Source: Apibacter mensalis (GTDB taxonomy: Bacteria; Bacteroidota; Bacteroidia; Flavobacteriales; Weeksellaceae). Taken from it: a stretch of DNA of 64,000 nucleotides. Made by a program: the position numbers and the translations under genes. Positions 47,702 to 57,276 of the stretch are shown here, piece by piece (the first letter of the stretch is position 1; every line of letters begins with the position of its first letter). The stretch spans positions 158,677 through 222,676 of the forward strand of contig NZ_LIVM01000003.1 of the NCBI RefSeq assembly GCF_001418685.1, read 5' to 3'. The notes beneath the pieces were generated by a model that saw only the letters and a list, made by a program, of their open reading frames with translations, had not been told where the DNA came from and did no database searches.

Positions 47702-48997
47702 ATGAATTCTTTTATTGAAGAGTTAACTTGGAGGGGATTAATTCATAATATAATCCCGGGAACAGAAGAACAACTAAATAAGGAAATAACACTGGGATAT
47801 ATTGGTTTTGATCCGACTGCAGACTCTCTTCATGTGGGAAGCCTAGTGCCTATCTTGCTTTTAGTTCACTTTCAAAGACATGGTCATAAGCCTGTTGCTT
47901 TAATTGGAGGTTCTACAGGTATGATTGGAGATCCTTCCGGAAAAAGTTCAGAGCGCAACTTACAAGATAGTGAAACTTTACAAAAGCATCTTTTAGGAAT
48001 AAAATCCCAATTAGAACGATTTTTAGACTTCGACAGCAATAAGCCAAATTCTGCCATAATGGTAAATAATTACGACTGGATGAAGGATGTCAGCTTTTTA
48101 GATTTCGCGCGAGATATCGGAAAACATATTACTGTTAATTATATGATGGCTAAAGATTCTGTCAAAAAAAGATTAAATGGTGAATATCAAGAAGGTATGT
48201 CTTTTACAGAATTTACCTATCAGCTTTTGCAAGGATTTGATTTTTATCATTTATATAAAGAAAAAGGTGTTAAGCTTCAAATGGGTGGTTCTGATCAATG
48301 GGGAAATTTAACAACCGGAACTGAACTCATTAGAAAAAAAATTGGAGAAGAAGCTTTTGCGTTAACTTGTCCGTTAATTACTAAAGCAAATGGAACTAAA
48401 TTTGGTAAAAGTGAAGGTGGTGAAAATATTTGGTTGGATGTAAACAGAACTTCCGTTTTTAAATTTTATCAATTCTGGTTAAATATAACAGATATTGATG
48501 CTGAAAAGTATATAAAGATTTATACATTCCTGTCCAAGGATGAAATTGAATCATTAATTGAAATTCATAAACAAAATCCTTCTAATAGGGTTTTACAAAA
48601 GAAATTAGCTGAAGAAGTCACTATCTGGGTTCATGGTAAAGAAGAAGCGATTAAAGCGATAAAAGCTTCCTCTATTTTATTTGGAAAATCTACTAAGGAA
48701 GATTTTCTATCATTAGATGAAATTACTTTTTTATCATTATTTGAAGGAGTTCCTCAAAAAGAAGTTTCTTTAGAATCACTAAAAAAGGGAATTTCAATTC
48801 TTGATGCATTATATGAAGCAAGCGGTTTTTTATCTTCAAAAAATGAAGCTAAGAGAGCTTTAAAGGAAAATTCCATTTCTGTTAATCAAGAAAAGGTAAG
48901 AGAAGATTTTATTATTAAGGAATCAAATTTAATTCAAGGCAAATACATTTTACTTCAAAGAGGGAAAAAATCATATTTTATTCTAAAAGGAATTTAA
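47702..48997 (+). CDS. tyrS: Tyrosyl-tRNA synthetase
   Basis: 431 residues, class I synthetase. The HIGH-like motif is [17 protein letters not shown] (~38-54) and the KMSKS-like motif is [15 protein letters not shown] (~238-252). [10 protein letters not shown] binds tyrosine. A C-terminal S4 RNA-binding domain (~360-425, [19 protein letters not shown]) completes the bacterial TyrRS form. It charges tRNA-Tyr. It is monocistronic, with a small -7 promoter match upstream. Confidence 0.97.
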   Translation: MNSFIEELTWRGLIHNIIPGTEEQLNKEITLGYIGFDPTADSLHVGSLVPILLLVHFQRHGHKPVALIGGSTGMIGDPSGKSSERNLQDSETLQKHLLGIKSQLERFLDFDSNKPNSAIMVNNYDWMKDVSFLDFARDIGKHITVNYMMAKDSVKKRLNGEYQEGMSFTEFTYQLLQGFDFYHLYKEKGVKLQMGGSDQWGNLTTGTELIRKKIGEEAFALTCPLITKANGTKFGKSEGGENIWLDVNRTSVFKFYQFWLNITDIDAEKYIKIYTFLSKDEIESLIEIHKQNPSNRVLQKKLAEEVTIWVHGKEEAIKAIKASSILFGKSTKEDFLSLDEITFLSLFEGVPQKEVSLESLKKGISILDALYEASGFLSSKNEAKRALKENSISVNQEKVREDFIIKESNLIQGKYILLQRGKKSYFILKGI

Positions 48998-49087
48998 TAA
49001 AAAAGTTATTATTTTGAGTAAATAAATTTTATTAAAATAACAGAATATATATTTTTGTAACACGTTATATTTTATATTAACAAATAG

Positions 49088-49582
49088 ATGAAAGGGCTTA
49101 TTAAGTTTTATCATCCTGATGAAACCTTAGAATATCACATCAGGAAATGTTTTTGTAAGGTAGTTTTTCTTAACAAGAAGAATACTTTAGTAGTTGAAAT
49201 AGAATCAGATGATGATTTAGATCACGTTGAGGAAGATTCATACCAAAATGAGTACCCACAAGTGTCTTTTTCCATTGAAGATTTTGAAATCCCTGTGAAA
49301 ACTATCCAACAGCTATATGGGAAGTCATTTCAGATACCTTCTTATGATGAAAAGGAAAACGAAAATGGTGAGGTAGAGGAGTTATATTATACAAATCTGA
49401 ATTTAAATGACGAAGAAGATTTAGAGACTGACAACAATGAATTGAAATTTGGAAAAGATGAACAGGGTAATTTAAAACTTATATGGCAAGGCTATTGTGA
49501 AGATTTCATTACACAAGAAGACCCATTACGGTTTAAGGTATCTTGCTCTTTTATAAACGATATTTTAGAAATAGACGATTAA
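49088..49582 (+). CDS. Hypothetical acidic protein
   Basis: 164 residues, no signal peptide or membrane segment. The first ~35 residues (KGLIKFYHPDETLEYHIRKC) are basic and well structured. The rest is rich in Asp and Glu (for example NLNDEEDLETDNNELKFGKD). The C-terminal end, FITQEDPLRFKVSCSFINDI, looks folded. I do not recognise a family. It lies 90 bases after tyrS and 15 bases before the next gene, possibly a two-gene unit. Confidence 0.6.
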   Translation: MKGLIKFYHPDETLEYHIRKCFCKVVFLNKKNTLVVEIESDDDLDHVEEDSYQNEYPQVSFSIEDFEIPVKTIQQLYGKSFQIPSYDEKENENGEVEELYYTNLNLNDEEDLETDNNELKFGKDEQGNLKLIWQGYCEDFITQEDPLRFKVSCSFINDILEIDD

Positions 49583-49597
49583 ATTGAATCATATAGA

Positions 49598-50023
49598 ATG
49601 AAAAAAATAATAGTACTTTTTTATATTTTAGGATTTATTTCTTTTACCAATGCTCAAAGTTTTAAAGGCATGGGAGATCAAAAAGTACAGTTAGGAATTA
49701 ATGCTTTTGGATATGGAACCGGAATTACTGGTTCGTATGATTATGGAGTTATGGATTGGCTTTCCATTGGTGCCGGTACAGATTTTTACTGGAGCGATGA
49801 TGATGATAATTTTTTTATTTTTGGGCGGGCTAATTTTCATTTAAATGATATCTTAGGGCTCCCACAAAATATGGATTTATATCCCGGCATAAATATAGGT
49901 GGAAGAAATGAAGGCTTGGGTCTGGGTGTGCATATGGGTTATCGTTATTTCTTTGATGATAAATTTGGTGCTTTCGTTGAACTAGGTAGCCACGGTTCTT
50001 TGGGAATTATTTTAAATTTATAA
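49598..50023 (+). CDS. Small secreted/outer-membrane beta-barrel protein
   Basis: 141 residues. A signal peptide (KKIIVLFYILGFISFTNAQS) is followed by alternating strands with Gly/aromatic pattern (QLGINAFGYGTGITGSYDYG, LGLGVHMGYRYFFDD). It ends GSHGSLGIILNL, like small outer-membrane barrels of Bacteroidetes. The family cannot be named. It is probably co-transcribed with the acidic hypothetical gene 15 bases upstream and converges on the glycan operon. Confidence 0.7.
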   Translation: MKKIIVLFYILGFISFTNAQSFKGMGDQKVQLGINAFGYGTGITGSYDYGVMDWLSIGAGTDFYWSDDDDNFFIFGRANFHLNDILGLPQNMDLYPGINIGGRNEGLGLGVHMGYRYFFDDKFGAFVELGSHGSLGIILNL

Positions 50024-50096
50024 AAATATTTAGAATATTAATTTAAGAAATTTTAATAAATAATATTCCTTTTCTGATGAAATTTACTACTTGCTT

Positions 50097-50687
50097 TTAT
50101 TCAAAATAACGAAAAAAAGGATCCGTTGCTAACTCTAACATATTTTTATCTCCTTTACTGTCTCCAAAAGCAAATATTTTGATAAATTTAGCTAATTGAA
50201 TTTCACTAATAATTCTAACTGCTTTCTGTTCATAATTACAATTAGGTGTTGCAAATTTTCCGGTAAAAACTTCATTAATAAATTCTGCTTCGGTAGAAAT
50301 CAAACGTAACCCTAAATATTTTGCAAAGGGTTCAACCCATAGGTCAAGAGAAGCAGTAACGACGTATTTATTAGGTTCGTTCGACAATGCTCGTATATAT
50401 TCTAATGCTTTAGGTCTAATAAGGGTGTTTTTCCTACATTCAAAATAATATTGAACTAATTTCTTTATTTCTGAACGTGTTTTACCCTTTAGAAATTGAG
50501 AAATAAATCTTTGTTTAATTTTTCCTGCATCAAATATTTTGAATCTTACTAATATAAATAAAGGAATAAATTTTATGAAAATTTTCTTATACTTGAGAGG
50601 AAAAGAAACTTGTAAAAAGTCGAATAAGGTGTCTTTGTTTGTTATGGTTCCATCAAAATCAAATAAATATAAACAATTATTTTCCAT
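50097..50687 (-). CDS. HAD-IB family phosphatase of the arabinofuranosyl-lipid operon
   Basis: 196 residues. HAD motif I is LYLFDFDGTITNKDTLFDF (~7-25), motif II VVTASLDLWVEP (~108-119), motif IV FAFGDSKGDKNMLELA (~172-187). The helical N-terminal cap is typical of HAD-IB. It overlaps the GT-C gene by 11 bases and ends the operon. A UbiA-type transferase makes a 5'-phosphorylated lipid-ribose that needs dephosphorylation before epimerisation, so this enzyme is a good candidate for that step. In mycobacteria the proposed enzyme is of the PAP2 family instead. The role here is inferred from context. Confidence 0.8.
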   Translation of the reverse strand: MENNCLYLFDFDGTITNKDTLFDFLQVSFPLKYKKIFIKFIPLFILVRFKIFDAGKIKQRFISQFLKGKTRSEIKKLVQYYFECRKNTLIRPKALEYIRALSNEPNKYVVTASLDLWVEPFAKYLGLRLISTEAEFINEVFTGKFATPNCNYEQKAVRIISEIQLAKFIKIFAFGDSKGDKNMLELATDPFFRYFE

Positions 50688-52356
50688 CTTTTTTAATAAA
50701 ATAATATTTTTGAAATAAATAATAATTCTGCTTATCTTTTTCGAAATCTTCTATCGAAATATTCCGTGCATTTATCCCATATTCCTTAAAATAAAATTCC
50801 TCACTGTCATAATCAACTTTTATGGGAATTATTTTATCACCAAAACACTTTTTTAACATAGTTAAACATTTTCTTTTTTCGTAACTATTATATATTGTTT
50901 TACTATAATTATATCCACCAATTATAAAAGTCATAATTACAACTAAAACCAAACTAATTTGGCTAATAACTTTTAGTATTGCATTACCCAAATAATAACT
51001 TACAAAAAAAATAAAAATAGGAAAAATCCATAATTGAGGTATAAAACGAGCCCACCACGCCCCTTGTATGAAGGGAATAATACTAAAAAAAATAAATAGA
51101 GTAAATAATATTATTAAGTTCATCTGATCTTTTTTTAAATAAAAAAACATCGTAATAAACAAAATAATTGCAACAATGAAAAATCCACTAAACCAGAACC
51201 CCAATCCTGAAAGTCTGGCACAAGCAATAGATGAATATTTTATCTCATAAAATTTAAAGGAAAATGGTATTTTAAACTCTTCAATATTTTCATTTATTGT
51301 GTTATTTGACCAAGAATGTGGTGCATGATTAACCCTATAGAAAAGAGATTTAAAAGCCGCAATGATTGATAAATTTCCTTTCAAAGATGGAGGTCTTTGA
51401 TGCTCAATAATATCAATTTTATTTTTTCCAACAACAGGATATATAGGATTTCCTTTTCTAAGTAAATTTTCTCCAAAAGGGTACCATGAAACAATTCCTA
51501 TCATTATTCCTGATACTATTAATAATTTAAAATTATGTTTAATTTCTTTAATCCTTTTCGCACTTAATAAGTACATAAAGTAAAAAAAGAACAGGCATAT
51601 TACTAAAACAAATGACGTCAACTTTATATTAACAAATAATACAATTATCATTAGTAATGTTAAGTCTATGTAAGGCCACTTCTTATCAAAGGATTTTAAT
51701 ATTAAAAGTGATAAACATATTAATAATGACAAGTAAATTATACCATCTACATAAAAGGTAAATATTTGATTAATTACAATAGGATTAACATGTAAAAACA
51801 AGGTAAATACTATTGAAAATATATTTCTGTAAAATATTTTCTTGATACTTAAGTATGTAAAACTTAAAGATGATAATAAAAATAAAAAATTAATAATTTT
51901 AGAAGATTCTATATTACCCGTTAGACTGTACACAGAATATTGCGAAAATTCTATTCCTTTTACATAATGATTATATACATATTGAAATGGAATATTCTTT
52001 GTCATTTCTTCATGTATTGGATTCCATTTTTTACTTATTTCCAAAATAATACCTTTATGGTAAAGCATGCCGTCCTGACTAAAATCAATCATAAAGCTAT
52101 TGATTAATAATGTTGTTAATATAATAGCAATAAAAAATAGCATAATACCATTTACTTTGCTTATTGGAAATTTAAATAAGGCTAATAAATATGATATAAG
52201 TATGGATAATGGAAAAACAAATAAGACAAACTTTAACTTAAAGATTAAACATAAATCTATAAATAAAAAGTTAAAAAATAAAGTTGATATACATAAAAAA
52301 CCAGTTAAATATATATCAATTTGTTTAAAAGAAAAATATGATATAATGTTTTTCAT
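50677..52356 (-). CDS. GT-C-like polytopic membrane protein, candidate arabinofuranosyltransferase
   Basis: 559 residues with 11-13 transmembrane segments. The first large periplasmic loop contains FSQDGMLYHKGIILEISKKW (~91-110), with an acidic residue and Tyr-His as in GT-C sugar transferases that use lipid-phosphate donors. A soluble C-terminal tail (~480-559) follows. In an operon that makes a lipid-linked pentose, it may transfer that sugar to an outer-surface glycan or protein. Family membership is inferred from topology and motif, not recognised directly. It overlaps the HAD gene by 11 bases and follows the SDR by 19. Confidence 0.65.
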   Translation of the reverse strand: MKNIISYFSFKQIDIYLTGFLCISTLFFNFLFIDLCLIFKLKFVLFVFPLSILISYLLALFKFPISKVNGIMLFFIAIILTTLLINSFMIDFSQDGMLYHKGIILEISKKWNPIHEEMTKNIPFQYVYNHYVKGIEFSQYSVYSLTGNIESSKIINFLFLLSSLSFTYLSIKKIFYRNIFSIVFTLFLHVNPIVINQIFTFYVDGIIYLSLLICLSLLILKSFDKKWPYIDLTLLMIIVLFVNIKLTSFVLVICLFFFYFMYLLSAKRIKEIKHNFKLLIVSGIMIGIVSWYPFGENLLRKGNPIYPVVGKNKIDIIEHQRPPSLKGNLSIIAAFKSLFYRVNHAPHSWSNNTINENIEEFKIPFSFKFYEIKYSSIACARLSGLGFWFSGFFIVAIILFITMFFYLKKDQMNLIILFTLFIFFSIIPFIQGAWWARFIPQLWIFPIFIFFVSYYLGNAILKVISQISLVLVVIMTFIIGGYNYSKTIYNSYEKRKCLTMLKKCFGDKIIPIKVDYDSEEFYFKEYGINARNISIEDFEKDKQNYYLFQKYYFIKKDGK

Positions 52357-52375
52357 TTGTTTAACATATCATAAA

Positions 52376-53104
52376 TTACATTTTTAATTTTTTAAATATA
52401 AATTCCGGAATATTCTTTACTACAATCATTATGTATCTCCAGATCCCAGTAATATATACTTTATTTTTTTTCTTCTTATATGCTTTATAAATTAGGTCAG
52501 CAGCTTTGGACGGTGAAGAAGTCAACAGCTCAGGTAAATCCATTTTTAAGGTCATCTTGGTATTCATAAAACCGGGAACAACCGTCATAACATGAACATT
52601 TTTATGATAAAGATAATTACGTAAACCATCTAAATAAACCATAAATCCCGCTTTTGAACTTCCATATATAAAATTACTTTGTCTACCACGAAGTCCGGCA
52701 ACTGATGATAATCCAATTATAGTTCCGGATTTATTATTTTCAAACTTTTGTGCAAAATAATTTATTAATGGAACCAGATTGGCGTAATTAATAGTAAGGA
52801 TTTTTTGTGTATTAATCTCATCGTATAATCCCTCTTCTGTATTTTTACCTAAAAAGCCTATTGCACAAAACAAGAGATCTGAATCGATTTTATCAAATAC
52901 AGAATAATCAAAATCTCGGGTTAGATCAAAATTTATAATCTCTGAATCTTGTTCAAACTTTACTAAGATATGCTTTGACAATCTTTGGGTTTCTTCTGGA
53001 TTTGAAGTTATTAAGTATATTTTGGGATACCGGTTTTTATTTTCAAATAATAATTTATTGATGAATGCTTGAGAAATATCTGAAGTTGCTCCTAGAATTA
53101 TCAT
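52376..53104 (-). CDS. SDR oxidoreductase, DprE2-like (decaprenylphospho-2-keto-pentose reductase)
   Basis: 242 residues, Rossmann short-chain dehydrogenase. The nucleotide loop is IILGATSDISQAFINKLL (~2-19), the catalytic Ser is in IGLSSVAGLRG (~135), and the YxxxK motif is NFIYGSSKAGFMVYLDG (~150). VVPGFMNTKM matches the PG motif. A C-terminal hydrophobic helix (IWRYIMIVVKNIPEF) resembles DprE2. Together with a DprE1-like FAD oxidase two genes upstream it would reduce the 2'-keto intermediate, completing epimerisation of lipid-phospho-ribose to arabinose with NAD(P)H. Confidence 0.85.
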   Translation of the reverse strand: MIILGATSDISQAFINKLLFENKNRYPKIYLITSNPEETQRLSKHILVKFEQDSEIINFDLTRDFDYSVFDKIDSDLLFCAIGFLGKNTEEGLYDEINTQKILTINYANLVPLINYFAQKFENNKSGTIIGLSSVAGLRGRQSNFIYGSSKAGFMVYLDGLRNYLYHKNVHVMTVVPGFMNTKMTLKMDLPELLTSSPSKAADLIYKAYKKKKNKVYITGIWRYIMIVVKNIPEFIFKKLKM

Positions 53105-53109
53105 TTTAT

Positions 53110-54398
53110 TTAAGAATTGTATAATATTAAACTTTTATTTATAATTGTATTGTCTTTTAGGGTGTATTTAATATCTGGATTAATTGATCTGACAATATTA
53201 GCATTTATATAGCCTGATTGCAAATAAGGATGAATATATTCTATCTTTTTATTTAGTAACGGAACACTATAAGCGGTATCACTTAAAAAATATTTCAGAT
53301 TTTTTCTTTCTTTAAAAACCTTCATCACCCTTAGTCTGTAGGATAGATAATTTACAGGAGATTTTAGTAGATACATGGTTTTAATCACCAAAAATAAAAT
53401 GGTAATTATAAAAATATAATATAATTTATTTAAATATATTTTAAAAAATAATATTAAAAACGAAAAATAAAAACAAAAAAATGTCGGAGCCAACATTTTT
53501 GTGTTTAAAGATTCTATTCCCTGCGTATATTCTGAATCAAACATCCAAGTAAAATATACACATGCAATGGTAAGTAACAATTGATTAAATGAATTTATCT
53601 TAGCATTAAATGACACTCGGTAAAACCAAACATAGGACATTAGAAAAAATAAGCCTATAAGTACTATTCCTATCATTATAAAAAAAATTATGGATACCGA
53701 TTCAAGTATTTTAATTGAAAATATAGGATTAACAACACTTAATGTTCCTAATAAATTCTCTAGGGTGTATTTCCCTATATTGTCCAACGCGGGTGCAAAT
53801 CTATGTACACTCAAAAAACTTCCCAATCCAATGTAATTATAGAGTAAATATATGTATATGCTTAACGAAGATAATAATAAATAATAAAAATAATTCTTGG
53901 ATATAAGCTTATATCTTAAAGTATAATAGAAAAAGTAAATTAATATAACTACAAGACCATATATGCTAATGTATCTTACCACAGTTAGATATACCGTAAC
54001 TATAACTACCGAAATATAATTTTGAATCTTAGTTCGTTTTCAGTTAAAAATTTACTCAAATAATAAATTAAAAATTTAAATGTAACTAATATTGCTGTTT
54101 CTTTAAAATAAAACTTTTTAACACAGGAAAAGAACATAATAACTACAAAACTTAAACAACTAATAAATCGTTAACTGAAATAAAATTCGTTTGAAAATAA
54201 ACATCAAATTTTTAATAATATAGGATCTCCTATAGGAAATAAATTAATTTTACAATTCGGAATATCTTTAGCTATTTCAATGCAAGAAATCGTTTTAGAA
54301 GTAATACTATCATATGGCCTCAATAAAGGTATTATAGCGATGTTTAAAAGTGAAATTATGATGAGAATCCAATATTTTATTATTTTATAATCAGTCAC
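53110..54398 (-). pseudogene. Frameshifted polytopic membrane protein, probable glycosyltransferase
   Basis: The intact gene would begin at 54398 (MTDYKIIKYWILIIISLLNI). That frame stops at 54204 after FPIGDPILLKI. Downstream another frame carries FVVIMFFSCVKKFYFKETAI, then LVTFKFLIYYLSKFLTEN and ELRFKI, and stops near 54005. A third frame resumes with NYISVVIVTVYLTVVRYISI and runs 290 residues to 53110 through 7-8 transmembrane segments. At least two indels are therefore needed to restore one ~430-residue protein. It lies between the DprE1-like and DprE2-like genes with 2-5 base spacing, so it was once part of that operon. The 3' piece could be translated alone, but the N-terminal catalytic part would be lost. 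Confidence 0.8.
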
Positions 54399-54400
54399 TA

Positions 54401-55726
54401 TTAAGATAAATAATTATCGATTCTCTTTTGTTGTAAAGAGTCAAATTTACCTGTTTCGGGAACTTTTACATAATCTATAAGAGTTTTTTTTGACATGGAA
54501 TCTTTTGCTAAATAAATTCTTCCCCCATAATGTTCTACTATTTCATCCAATTCCTTAACTAAAAAGGATAATTTTTTATTGATTTTAAAATCTAATGCTA
54601 AGCTGTATCCATCTATAGGAAATGAATTATGAGCTTTTAAATCACCTTTTTTATATAATTTTAAAACAGCAAGGAAAGAACCTTGACCGCTTTTTGCTAT
54701 TGTTTTTAAAATTTCTGTCATCCCCTCTTTACCAACCTTTTTAGGAATTATAAATTGATATTGAATAAATCCATTTCTACCATAGATCCTATTCCAATTA
54801 TTAATAGCATCCAGTGGGTAGAAAAAAGTATCATAGTCAACTATATTACTTACAATTTTTTTTCTTTGTTTAAAATAATATAAAAAATTAAATGCCTTTA
54901 CTGACCATGTATTCAATATAAATGAGGGAAAATCAAAAGGAACATTTAATTTAAATTTTTTCTTAGGTTGCAATGGTTTTCCTTTCCATTGGGTAGGTAA
55001 TTCTGACAAGGTAGCATGCTCCCCCACCATCAATATAGATCTTCCCATTCGTTTGCCTTTTTGCAAGCAATCAATCCACGCAACACTATAGGTCCAGTTT
55101 TCACATTCTTCGAAAAATTTAAATATTTCTTCAAGGTTTTCTGCTTTTAAAACCTTTTGTTTGATATAAGCGGTCTGTATTCTTTTTAAAGTAAATTTAG
55201 CAGAAATTATGACTCCTGTTAACCCCATGCCTCCAATAGTATTCCAAAATAAATCCGAATTTTCTTCACGTGAACATTTTTTTATTTCACCATCTTGGGT
55301 AATTATATTAAAATTAACAAGATAATCTCCAAAACAACCTTCTGAATGATTATTTTTTCCATGAACATTGGCCCCTATAGCACCTCCAACAGTTATTAAT
55401 TTAGTTCCGGGTGTTACGGGTAAAAAATAACCTTCCGGAACAATTACATCAAGAATATCAGACAATATAACTCCGGATTCACATTCAAAAACACCCTTTT
55501 CCCTATCAAAAGATAGAAACTTATTTAATCGTAATGTAGATAAAATGTTATCACTATTTAATGAATTATCACCATAGGACCTTCCATTTCCTCTAGCAAT
55601 AATAGAATTGCTTTTTTTTATTATTTTTTCTATTTCCTTTAAGTCTGATGTTACATGAAAATTAGTTTTAACTACCGGATACTTTCCCCAGTTTGTTACA
55701 TTTTTTTTATTTTCAGTATCATTCAT
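54401..55726 (-). CDS. FAD-dependent DprE1-like decaprenylphosphoryl-ribose oxidase
   Basis: 441 residues, VAO-type FAD domain. FAD-binding segments are SIIARGNGRSYGDNSLNSD (~42-60) and PVTPGTKLITVGGAIGANVH (~103-122), with GKNNHSEGCFGD following. The C-terminal RIYLAKDSMSKKT holds the Lys equivalent to Lys418 of the mycobacterial enzyme. In the substrate pocket, where the mycobacterial protein has Cys387 (GWNxCVDF-like), this one reads GYSLALDF, so the Cys is Ala. It would oxidise C2 of polyprenylphospho-ribose. It follows the UbiA-like gene by four bases. Confidence 0.9.
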   Translation of the reverse strand: MNDTENKKNVTNWGKYPVVKTNFHVTSDLKEIEKIIKKSNSIIARGNGRSYGDNSLNSDNILSTLRLNKFLSFDREKGVFECESGVILSDILDVIVPEGYFLPVTPGTKLITVGGAIGANVHGKNNHSEGCFGDYLVNFNIITQDGEIKKCSREENSDLFWNTIGGMGLTGVIISAKFTLKRIQTAYIKQKVLKAENLEEIFKFFEECENWTYSVAWIDCLQKGKRMGRSILMVGEHATLSELPTQWKGKPLQPKKKFKLNVPFDFPSFILNTWSVKAFNFLYYFKQRKKIVSNIVDYDTFFYPLDAINNWNRIYGRNGFIQYQFIIPKKVGKEGMTEILKTIAKSGQGSFLAVLKLYKKGDLKAHNSFPIDGYSLALDFKINKKLSFLVKELDEIVEHYGGRIYLAKDSMSKKTLIDYVKVPETGKFDSLQQKRIDNYLS

Positions 55727-55730
55727 AATT

Positions 55731-56594
55731 TTAATTTAAATATTTAAGAACAAAAATCATTGCTAACCAAGCTGCTAAATCTATTTGAAGAAATAAATCT
55801 TTATATAGAACTTTTGTAGGAGATTCAGTTTTATTATATACAAAGGTTAATTGTAAATATCTTAGAATGCCTATTACTACAAATAAAGCAGTATATACTA
55901 TATAGTCATGGAAATTCTTTTTTATCACAGGATCTAATGTATACATAATGTAACACATTATAAAACATGTTGAAACAACTGTAATCGAAATATCTACCAA
56001 TTGAAGATTATATCCATCTAATGCTTTTCTTGTTTGACCCGTTAATTGTACGTTTACCAATTCCCCCCTTCTTTTGCCTAAAGCCAGAACCAAGGCTAAA
56101 AAAAAGGTAACTAAAACTGCCCAAACAGATATGGGTAATCCTGTTGAAAAACCACCCATATAAATTCTTAGCAAAAAACCTATTGAAATAATTACTACAT
56201 CTATAATTGCAATATGCTTTAATTTAAAACTATAAGCTAAATTCATTATAAAGTAAAGAGTTATGATTAATATTACTCCCCATGAATGAATAATCAAGCC
56301 CATAAAATAGGCAGCAATGATTAAAAGCAGAAAAACAATAAATGCTTGATTAACTTTTATTTTTCCAGCTGCTAAAGGCCTATTTTTTTTTTCAGGATGC
56401 ATTTTATCCTTTTCAATATCTGTACAATCGTTAATTATATATATGGAACTTGCTATGAATGAAAACGAAAAAAAGGCAATTATTGAATTCAATACTAAAT
56501 GTAAATCCAATAATTTACCTGCAAAAAAAATAGGAAGGAATACAAAAATGTTTTTAAACCATTGCTTGATTCTTATTAACCTTAAATAATCCAC
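55731..56594 (-). CDS. UbiA-family prenyltransferase, polyprenyl-phosphate 5-phosphoribosyltransferase-like
   Basis: 287 residues, about eight transmembrane segments. The first Asp motif is YIINDCTDIEKDKMHPEKKN (~53-72), with the NDxxDxxxD pattern. RPLAAGKIKV and a second Asp-rich loop (GELVNVQLTGQTRKALDGY) follow. RxIRIKQWFKNIFVFLPIFFAGK at the start (RLIRIKQWFKNIFVFLPIF) is characteristic of the Rv3806c-type branch rather than MenA or UbiA. That enzyme puts phosphoribose from PRPP onto polyprenyl phosphate. It is the first gene of the six-gene glycolipid operon, 85 bases after rnhB. Confidence 0.88.
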   Translation of the reverse strand: MDYLRLIRIKQWFKNIFVFLPIFFAGKLLDLHLVLNSIIAFFSFSFIASSIYIINDCTDIEKDKMHPEKKNRPLAAGKIKVNQAFIVFLLLIIAAYFMGLIIHSWGVILIITLYFIMNLAYSFKLKHIAIIDVVIISIGFLLRIYMGGFSTGLPISVWAVLVTFFLALVLALGKRRGELVNVQLTGQTRKALDGYNLQLVDISITVVSTCFIMCYIMYTLDPVIKKNFHDYIVYTALFVVIGILRYLQLTFVYNKTESPTKVLYKDLFLQIDLAAWLAMIFVLKYLN

Positions 56595-56679
56595 TATATG
56601 AATTTGAAATTATAATTTATAAAGATATGACATTTGTGCTAATTTTAATGATCTTCCCATAAGCTATTAAATCATTATT

Positions 56680-57276
56680 TTAAAAATTTAATGATAATTG
56701 TTCTGGTAATAACTTAAATGACTTTCTATGTAGGTAAGTGATCCCAAATTTTTCTATTGCCTGTCTATGAGCAATTGTCGGATATCCCTTATTATTTTTC
56801 CACCTATAATTAGGAAATTCTTCATGGAATTTATTCATTAGGCTATCTCTATGGTTCTTAGCTAAGATTGAGGCAGCAGCAATATTCAAATAGTTAGCAT
56901 CACCCTTTATCGCACAAAAATGCGGTATTTCTTTATATGTATTGAACCTATTCCCATCGACCAGCAAAAACTCAGGCACTACTTTTAATTGATCTACAGC
57001 CAAATGCATCGCTAAAAAACTTGCATTTAAAATATTTATTTGATCAATTTTTTGAGGATAAACTTCTGCAATTGCCCAATCAATTGCATTTCGTCTAATA
57101 ATTATATCTAATTCTTTTCTTTTTTTTTCACTTAATTGTTTGGAATCATTGATCTCATTGTTAAAAAAATCTTCGGGAAGTATAACCGCGGCCGCAACTA
57201 CAGGACCGGCCAAGCAACCCCTTCCCACTTCATCTAGAGCAGCTTCAAATTTGTATTTAGAATATTTTATCTTCAT
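56680..57276 (-). CDS. rnhB: Ribonuclease HII
   Basis: 198 residues. The catalytic DEVGRGCLAGPVVAAAVIL (~16-34) carries the Asp-Glu pair. NDSKQLSEKKR and LLVDGNRF (~104) supply the other acidic residue, and ASILAKNHRDSLM is the helical motif. It removes single ribonucleotides and RNA primers from DNA. It abuts the NlpC/P60 gene with no spacer. Its stop is 85 bases ahead of the UbiA-like gene. Confidence 0.96.
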   Translation of the reverse strand: MKIKYSKYKFEAALDEVGRGCLAGPVVAAAVILPEDFFNNEINDSKQLSEKKRKELDIIIRRNAIDWAIAEVYPQKIDQINILNASFLAMHLAVDQLKVVPEFLLVDGNRFNTYKEIPHFCAIKGDANYLNIAAASILAKNHRDSLMNKFHEEFPNYRWKNNKGYPTIAHRQAIEKFGITYLHRKSFKLLPEQLSLNF

